Part shown: piece by piece, positions 6,073 through 9,337 of the stretch
Layout of the letters: the number at the start of each line of letters is the position of its first letter
Numbering within the stretch: position 1 is the stretch's first letter
Assembly: GCA_027348305.1 (NCBI GenBank)
Contig: DAIEPS010000061.1
Span: 1-9,337 of the forward strand
DNA length: 9,337 nucleotides
Direction: 5' to 3'
Origin: Anaerolineaceae bacterium
Lineage (GTDB): Bacteria > Chloroflexota > Anaerolineae > Anaerolineales > Anaerolineaceae
The notes under the pieces: model-generated
The model's database searches: none
The model's input: only the letters and a program-made list of their open reading frames with translations
What the model was told of the DNA's origin: nothing
Position numbers and translations under genes: made by a program

Positions 6073-6143
6073 TCCGAATTCTTTTGCGCTTTGAATTCGG
6101 AACTTACAGATCCCGATTTCTTTTTTTTTAGACATCGGGATCT
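6073..6143. terminator. Two inverted repeats with a T-run, probable convergent terminator region
   Basis: TCCGAATTC (6073-6081) pairs with GAATTCGGA (6093-6101). AGATCCCGAT (6108-6117) pairs with ATCGGGATCT (6134-6143). A run of nine T lies at 6121-6129, inside the loop of the second stem and about 20 nt after the first. The region separates the converging VOC and phosphodiesterase genes, so transcription ends here in at least one direction. Which stem acts is unclear because the T-run is oddly placed. Bases 6144-6217 show nothing further. Confidence 0.5.
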
Positions 6144-6217
6144 TGCTCTAAACCTGGATAATGAATCCTTCCCACGGTTTGAAAATTGCGGTAGTCTGGT
6201 AATCGACATACAACGTG

Positions 6218-7132
6218 TTATTTGTACTTTTCCAATACCTCAGTCATTCGCTGCGGATAATCGGTGATAATGCCGCTCACACCAGCGTTGATCAATTTCA
6301 TCATCGTCTCTTCATCATTGATCGTCCAGACATACACATCATAACCGGCATCACGCAGGGTCTTGATGATCGATAGATCCTTGATCGACGCGTAGCTCGG
6401 ATTGATCGCATCCGCACCGGTGTCTTTCAGCAGTTTGAGCGGATCATCCATCTTCTTGACCAGGGCTGCGGTTTTCAACTCAGGGTTAATTTGTTTCACC
6501 TGGATCAGGTAATCAAGATTAAACGAAGAAATGATCACATGCTCCTGCATGCCCATTTCATCGATCAACGCAACCGTTTTTTGCACAATATCCGCATCAC
6601 CCGGGGTGCCCGAGACATCCTTGATCTCAATATTGACCGACCAGTCTTTCTCCTTGGTGAACTGCAGTGCCTCGCGTAATGTGGGGAAGGGTTCCTTCAC
6701 CATGCGTTCCTGTTCCGCGGTGGTGACAGTGCCGTTCTTGATCTCGCCAAACGGATCCTTTTTCAGATACCATGAACCGGCATCCAATTGTTTGATCTCA
6801 GCAAGCGTGAAGTTCTTCACCTTCCAGAAAAACCGCATCGGAAAAACCTGTTCTGCATTTGAGGTGAGCATGAAATTCGGGTCGTGGATTACCACTAATT
6901 CGCCATCTTTGCTTTCCTGCACATCCAGTTCCCATTGGTCCGCGTGAAAATCAAAAGCCCGCTGGGCTGAAAGAAGCGTGTTTTCCGGCGCAACCGACCT
7001 GGCTCCGCGGTGGGCAACTATGGTGGGTAGATCATAAAGCAAAGGTTGGGGGGTAACAACTGCTGAAGGCGCTTTGGCGCATCCGCCTAGCACAATGGCA
7101 GCCAGGATCATAAAGAGGATAAAAGGCTTCAT
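6218..7132 (-). CDS. Glycerophosphodiester phosphodiesterase, lipoprotein
   Basis: A 304-residue GDPD-family TIM-barrel enzyme that hydrolyses glycerophosphodiesters to glycerol-3-phosphate and an alcohol. The start has a signal peptide with lipobox LGGC (Cys18), so it is predicted to be lipid-anchored outside the cytoplasmic membrane. The family core is complete: IVAHRGARSVAPENT (38-52, catalytic His41 and Arg42), WELDVQ (67-72, Glu68 and Asp70), GELVVIHDP (77-85, catalytic His83), NIEIKD (167-172) and the C-terminal VYVWTINDE (267-275) and GVSGIITDYP (284-293). AAAGGAG (bases 7145-7139) lies 6 nt before the ATG. It faces a VOC gene across a 152-nt divergent control region. It may recover phosphate and glycerol from lipid headgroups; exact substrate is not visible. 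Confidence 0.95.
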   Translation of the reverse strand: MKPFILFMILAAIVLGGCAKAPSAVVTPQPLLYDLPTIVAHRGARSVAPENTLLSAQRAFDFHADQWELDVQESKDGELVVIHDPNFMLTSNAEQVFPMRFFWKVKNFTLAEIKQLDAGSWYLKKDPFGEIKNGTVTTAEQERMVKEPFPTLREALQFTKEKDWSVNIEIKDVSGTPGDADIVQKTVALIDEMGMQEHVIISSFNLDYLIQVKQINPELKTAALVKKMDDPLKLLKDTGADAINPSYASIKDLSIIKTLRDAGYDVYVWTINDEETMMKLINAGVSGIITDYPQRMTEVLEKYK

Positions 7133-7178
7133 TGTTCGCTCCTTTAGAATTAGGATTGAGAAATATTTGAATAATGCA

Positions 7179-7184
7179 ATTATA
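7179..7184 (-). promoter_or_regulatory. -10 box for the phosphodiesterase gene
   Basis: TATAAT on the minus strand, predicting a start near 7172 and a leader of about 40 nt that contains the ribosome binding site. The -35 position (7207-7202) is poor (CATATT) and overlaps the left half of an inverted repeat, so an activator may be needed. Confidence 0.45.
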
Positions 7185-7203
7185 CTTATAAAAAAATAGG
7201 AAA

Positions 7204-7234
7204 TATGTTCGACTACTTGACAAAATAGAACATA
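7204..7234. promoter_or_regulatory. Inverted repeat flanking the -35 box in the divergent region
   Basis: TATGTTC (7204-7210) and GAACATA (7228-7234) are a perfect 7-bp inverted repeat centred on base 7219, inside the TTGACA box of the plus-strand promoter. The left arm also covers the -35 position of the minus-strand promoter. One bound regulator could control both genes. The site is inferred from symmetry and position. Confidence 0.5.
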
Positions 7235-7245
7235 AGTTTTATTAT
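7217..7245 (+). promoter_or_regulatory. Consensus promoter of second VOC gene
   Basis: A perfect TTGACA (7217-7222), a 17-bp spacer and TATTAT (7240-7245). Predicted start is near 7252, giving a leader of about 33 nt that carries the strong AGGAGG ribosome binding site at 7275-7280. Confidence 0.85.
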
Positions 7246-7284
7246 TATTCCATCATTCATTGTTTTGTTTCTAGAGGAGGAAAC

Positions 7285-7689
7285 ATGAAATCCAATTTAG
7301 GTCATCTTCAAGTCAACATCCAGATCAAGAACAAGGCCTTTTATAAGGATCTTTTCACTTTTCTGGGTTGGTCTACATTATATGAAGATGAGAACATCAT
7401 CGGGGTGGGTTGTGAAAAAGAGTCCAGTCTTTGGTTCTGCGCCGGTCTCAAGGATGTCAAAAATGATTATGACGGCATTGGTATGAACCATTTGGGGATA
7501 TCAGTCGAAAAACAATCTGACGTGGATGATGCCGTGGCTTACCTGAAGAAAGCCTGCGTCGAATGCTTGTTTGAGACTCCCCGCCACCGCGCGGAATTCT
7601 CGGGCGAGGGCAGCACCTACTACCAGGTGATGTTCGAATCTCCCGACAAGGTTCTCTTCGAGATCGTCTACACTGGGCCGAAACAATAA
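7285..7689 (+). CDS. VOC superfamily metalloprotein
   Basis: A 134-residue VOC-fold protein. The usual metal-ligand positions are filled: His7 in LGHLQVNI, His69 in GMNHLGISV and Glu126 in KVLFEIVY, with Tyr112-Tyr113 before the last strands. Two beta-alpha-beta-beta-beta modules span about 1-55 and 65-130. The family includes glyoxalase I, dioxygenases, epimerases and fosfomycin or bleomycin resistance proteins; nothing here picks one. AGGAGG (7275-7280) stands 4 nt before the ATG, an unusually strong ribosome binding site for this window. It is divergent from the phosphodiesterase and is not closely similar to the other VOC protein, which lacks the first His. The transcript probably ends at the hairpin near 7781-7820. 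Confidence 0.87.
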   Translation: MKSNLGHLQVNIQIKNKAFYKDLFTFLGWSTLYEDENIIGVGCEKESSLWFCAGLKDVKNDYDGIGMNHLGISVEKQSDVDDAVAYLKKACVECLFETPRHRAEFSGEGSTYYQVMFESPDKVLFEIVYTGPKQ

Positions 7690-7780
7690 CTGAGCTATGC
7701 TGGCTGAATTGAAACAAGAAGGTACGTTTTTTGCTTAAGATGAGGCGATATATTCGCGTAGTCATAGTGGAATTTTCCTG

Positions 7781-7820
7781 AAAAGGTTGGGTTACAAGAC
7801 TGGTATCCAACCTTTTTGTT
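7781..7820 (+). terminator. Probable terminator after second VOC gene
   Basis: AAAAGGTTGG (7781-7790) pairs with CCAACCTTTT (7807-7816) over 10 bp, ending in TTTTTGTT. The loop is 16 nt and may be partly paired (TAC with GTA). It lies about 90 nt after the VOC stop codon. Confidence 0.65.
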
Positions 7821-7868
7821 TGCCTGGTCTCAACCTTGATATGACCGCGTACACAATTTGGAGTCAAC

Positions 7869-7979
7869 ATGGAAAATCTGAAAGCTGTTTGCTGTGACAA
7901 GTCCCGACCTGAGTTAAGCCAGGTTTTATTGCAGCTTTTTCTGCGAAAAAAGAGGCGGTACATCGCTACTATTAATTAA
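7869..7979 (+). CDS. Doubtful 36-residue small ORF
   Basis: ATG at 7869 with GGAG (7860-7863) 5 nt upstream and a TAA at 7977-7979. The peptide begins MENLKAVCCDK, has a hydrophobic stretch VLLQLFL and a basic RKKRR block near the end. No promoter is evident (the upstream terminator would isolate it), and no family is recognised. It could be a real small protein or chance; the second is more likely. Confidence 0.22.
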   Translation: MENLKAVCCDKSRPELSQVLLQLFLRKKRRYIATIN

Positions 7980-8059
7980 TGTCTGCCCCAAGAAAAGAGT
8001 GATGATTCTCAAAATATCATATTGTGATTATTGGTTTATGTTTTAAGAGAGACAAATGA

Positions 8060-9337
8060 TTATTCCACCCTTACCAACACAGCCTTAACCATGCGTCTTT
8101 GAGCGTAACTGCCGGTATCTGGATTGTAAGATGCGCAGGTTAGCAAAGTTAACCAGCTTGTTTCTTGATGTTTCAACACTTTCATGAGATTGCTGGGTTC
8201 AACCAGACAGTTTTCTCGTACTTCGTAGACGTAGGTTTTCCCATTGGTCAAGATATGAATTATGTCGCCGTAGCGCAGGCTTTTCAAGTCAACAAAAATG
8301 CCCGGGGTGTTATCGGCGTTCCAGACATGTCCAGTGAGAACGGAGTTGCCCTGCCAGGTGGGATAAGCAGAGCCATAAAGATACCCGGCTGAATTGCCTA
8401 GCCAGGAGACATCCCAGCTTTGTTCACTGCGCGGTACGCCCACAATATTGGTCTGCACCCCCAGGCTGGGAATGGAAAGCGTCAAATCACTTTTCGAATA
8501 GGCAAGTTCTTTTGGCTGGGTGGGCAGGTTGGTGAATTTTTCGAGGGCGAAGCCCGTATCGGGCAGGTTTTCGGCTTCAGGTAGATTTTCAGGTTTGGGT
8601 TCCACAATGAAGTTGAAGATTACATCCGCGCCGCCGTTGATGGGGTTACCTGCCAGATCCACAATGGAGGTGGTACCGCAAATAAACAGGCGGTAAGCTC
8701 CCACCGGCAGGGGAGCCGCAAGTGTGACGATGGCATTGTTGGGAGAGTATGTTACGCTGGAGATAGCTGCTTTGGTATCGTCACCGGCGAGTCCCGATGC
8801 ACAAGATATGGTATCAACCAAGCCGTTCGCACCTTTATTAACCACCCAATAATTGTTGGGATTGGTGACGTCGTCCGAGTTCGTATTTCCGGAGGGGTTG
8901 TTCATATCCTCACTGAAGGCGACGGTGAAAGAAATTGGTCCCGTCCCAGCATAACTATCTAGCAATGTTTGGCTGAGCACGGTTGGTTCGGTAGAGTCCC
9001 AGACTGCCACTTTCAGGTCGCTGTTAACAGCATCATAATAACTGACAACAGGTTCCCCGCTTGCGTTCAACGCCAGTGAGTTGTACGGTCCTACAATCCA
9101 AGCGCTATCCATCGTGGTTATGGTTTTTGTGGTACAGATTGCATCGCCACAGACCGCCACTTTTAGGTTACTGTTATGAGAATCGTAATAACTAATAATG
9201 GGATTCCCACTCGCGTTCAACGCCAGTGAGGTGTACTCTCCCACATCTGCCGAGTTATCCACCGTGGTCAGAGTTTTCATTGTACATGTCGCATCACCAC
9301 AGACCGCCACTTTCAGGTTGTAATTAGAATAATCGTA
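8060..9337 (-). CDS. Secreted repeat protein with LPDTG motif and C-terminal sortase domain, 5' truncated
   Basis: The C-terminal 425 residues of a large extracellular protein; the frame is open at base 9337, so the GTG at 9310 is an internal valine. Numbering is from the window edge. Residues 10-59 and 60-109 are two 50-residue repeats (VAVCGDA-C..., SLALNASG, SYYD), 34 of 50 identical by my count, with a partial one before. They are propeller-like, with two Cys each. Residues about 114-245 look like an Ig/SbsA-like domain (FTVAFSEDMNNP, DLAGNPI). A Pro/Glu-rich linker carries LPDTG (258-262). From about 284 comes a sortase fold: LSIPSLGV, LTGHVW with catalytic His337, the strand GDIIHI, TLLTC with catalytic Cys401, and Arg414/Arg415 near the end. 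Sortases are cysteine transpeptidases that cleave LPXTG-like signals. No membrane segment follows LPDTG or the sortase domain, so anchoring must be elsewhere. Domain calls are firm; the biological role is inferred. Confidence 0.88.
   Translation of the reverse strand, partial: YDYSNYNLKVAVCGDATCTMKTLTTVDNSADVGEYTSLALNASGNPIISYYDSHNSNLKVAVCGDAICTTKTITTMDSAWIVGPYNSLALNASGEPVVSYYDAVNSDLKVAVWDSTEPTVLSQTLLDSYAGTGPISFTVAFSEDMNNPSGNTNSDDVTNPNNYWVVNKGANGLVDTISCASGLAGDDTKAAISSVTYSPNNAIVTLAAPLPVGAYRLFICGTTSIVDLAGNPINGGADVIFNFIVEPKPENLPEAENLPDTGFALEKFTNLPTQPKELAYSKSDLTLSIPSLGVQTNIVGVPRSEQSWDVSWLGNSAGYLYGSAYPTWQGNSVLTGHVWNADNTPGIFVDLKSLRYGDIIHILTNGKTYVYEVRENCLVEPSNLMKVLKHQETSWLTLLTCASYNPDTGSYAQRRMVKAVLVRVE
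9011..9337 (-). repeat. 150-bp tandem repeats in the sortase-fusion gene
   Basis: Units at 9161-9310 and 9011-9160, and a 27-base start of another at 9311-9337, each beginning (minus strand) just after a 'NLK/DLK' codon block. The period is exactly 150 bp, one 50-residue protein module. Conserved blocks such as CGCCAGTGAG and the CCGCCAC segment recur at the same offset. More copies are expected beyond the window. Confidence 0.9.

Larger units (their letters stand above)
7690..8059. other. Mostly non-coding gap
   Basis: A 370-nt stretch between the second VOC gene and the end of the minus-strand sortase gene. It holds a terminator-like hairpin (7781-7820) and a doubtful small ORF (7869-7979). 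No tRNA, insertion sequence end or convincing promoter was seen. No clear hairpin-plus-T terminator for the minus-strand sortase gene was found either. Confidence 0.6.

Noticed and set aside
6531..6947. 138-codon plus-strand ORF inside the phosphodiesterase gene
   Set aside because: Antisense to conserved GDPD core; Ser/Cys-rich shadow sequence.
7457..7963. 168-codon minus-strand ORF over the second VOC gene and gap
   Set aside because: Half of it is antisense to a clear VOC gene; composition is Arg/Ser-rich noise, with no ribosome binding site or recognised motif.
9308..9310. GTG at 9310 as true start of the sortase protein
   Set aside because: The repeat pattern (YDYSNYNLK) continues in frame to the window end, so the gene extends further.

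Overview
The window looks like a piece of a moderate-GC bacterial genome, most likely Chloroflexota, class Anaerolineae. This rests on inference: a C-terminal sortase domain preceded by an LPDTG motif in a large secreted repeat protein (an architecture I associate with that phylum from memory), Ca-binding FG-GAP/VCBS repeats, lipoproteins with a classical lipobox, and several promoters lying directly against start codons. No rRNA, tRNA, CRISPR array, transposase or phage gene is visible.

Layout. (1) 1-519: 3' end of a secreted FG-GAP/VCBS repeat protein, cut by the window edge. (2) 576-1472: a lipoprotein with a TolB/WD40-like propeller, followed by two tandem perfect hairpins (1496-1579). 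(3) 1706-3075: a PadR-type repressor and a HAAS-type six-TM membrane protein, a typical two-gene regulatory unit, closed by a strong intrinsic terminator (3093-3129). (4) 3162-4787: an ABC-F ATPase acting on ribosomes, followed after a small hairpin by a class I SAM methyltransferase (4845-5597). (5) 5653-6060: a small VOC protein with its own consensus promoter, which is overlaid by a 12-bp perfect palindrome. (6) 6218-7132 (minus) and 7285-7689 (plus): a divergent pair, a glycerophosphodiesterase lipoprotein and a second VOC protein, sharing a 152-nt control region with an inverted repeat around a TTGACA box. (7) 7690-8059: a mostly non-coding stretch with a terminator and one doubtful 36-codon ORF. 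(8) 8060-9337 (minus): C-terminal part of a large secreted protein with 50-residue repeats, an Ig-like/SbsA-like region, an LPDTG motif and a C-terminal sortase domain, cut by the window edge.

The genes do not form one pathway. Most are single units with their own promoters. The shared theme is the cell envelope: two large secreted repeat proteins at the edges, two lipoproteins, and one membrane protein under a PadR regulator. Two translation styles coexist. Three genes (lipoprotein, padR-like, ABC-F) have a -10 box 6-11 nt before the ATG and no Shine-Dalgarno, so they are probably leaderless. The HAAS gene, methyltransferase, both VOC genes and the phosphodiesterase have clear Shine-Dalgarno sequences.

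The most unusual item is the sortase protein. It carries an LPXTG-like pentapeptide with no following membrane anchor, inside the same chain as the presumed sortase catalytic domain, which suggests self-processing or capture of its own N-terminal repeat region.
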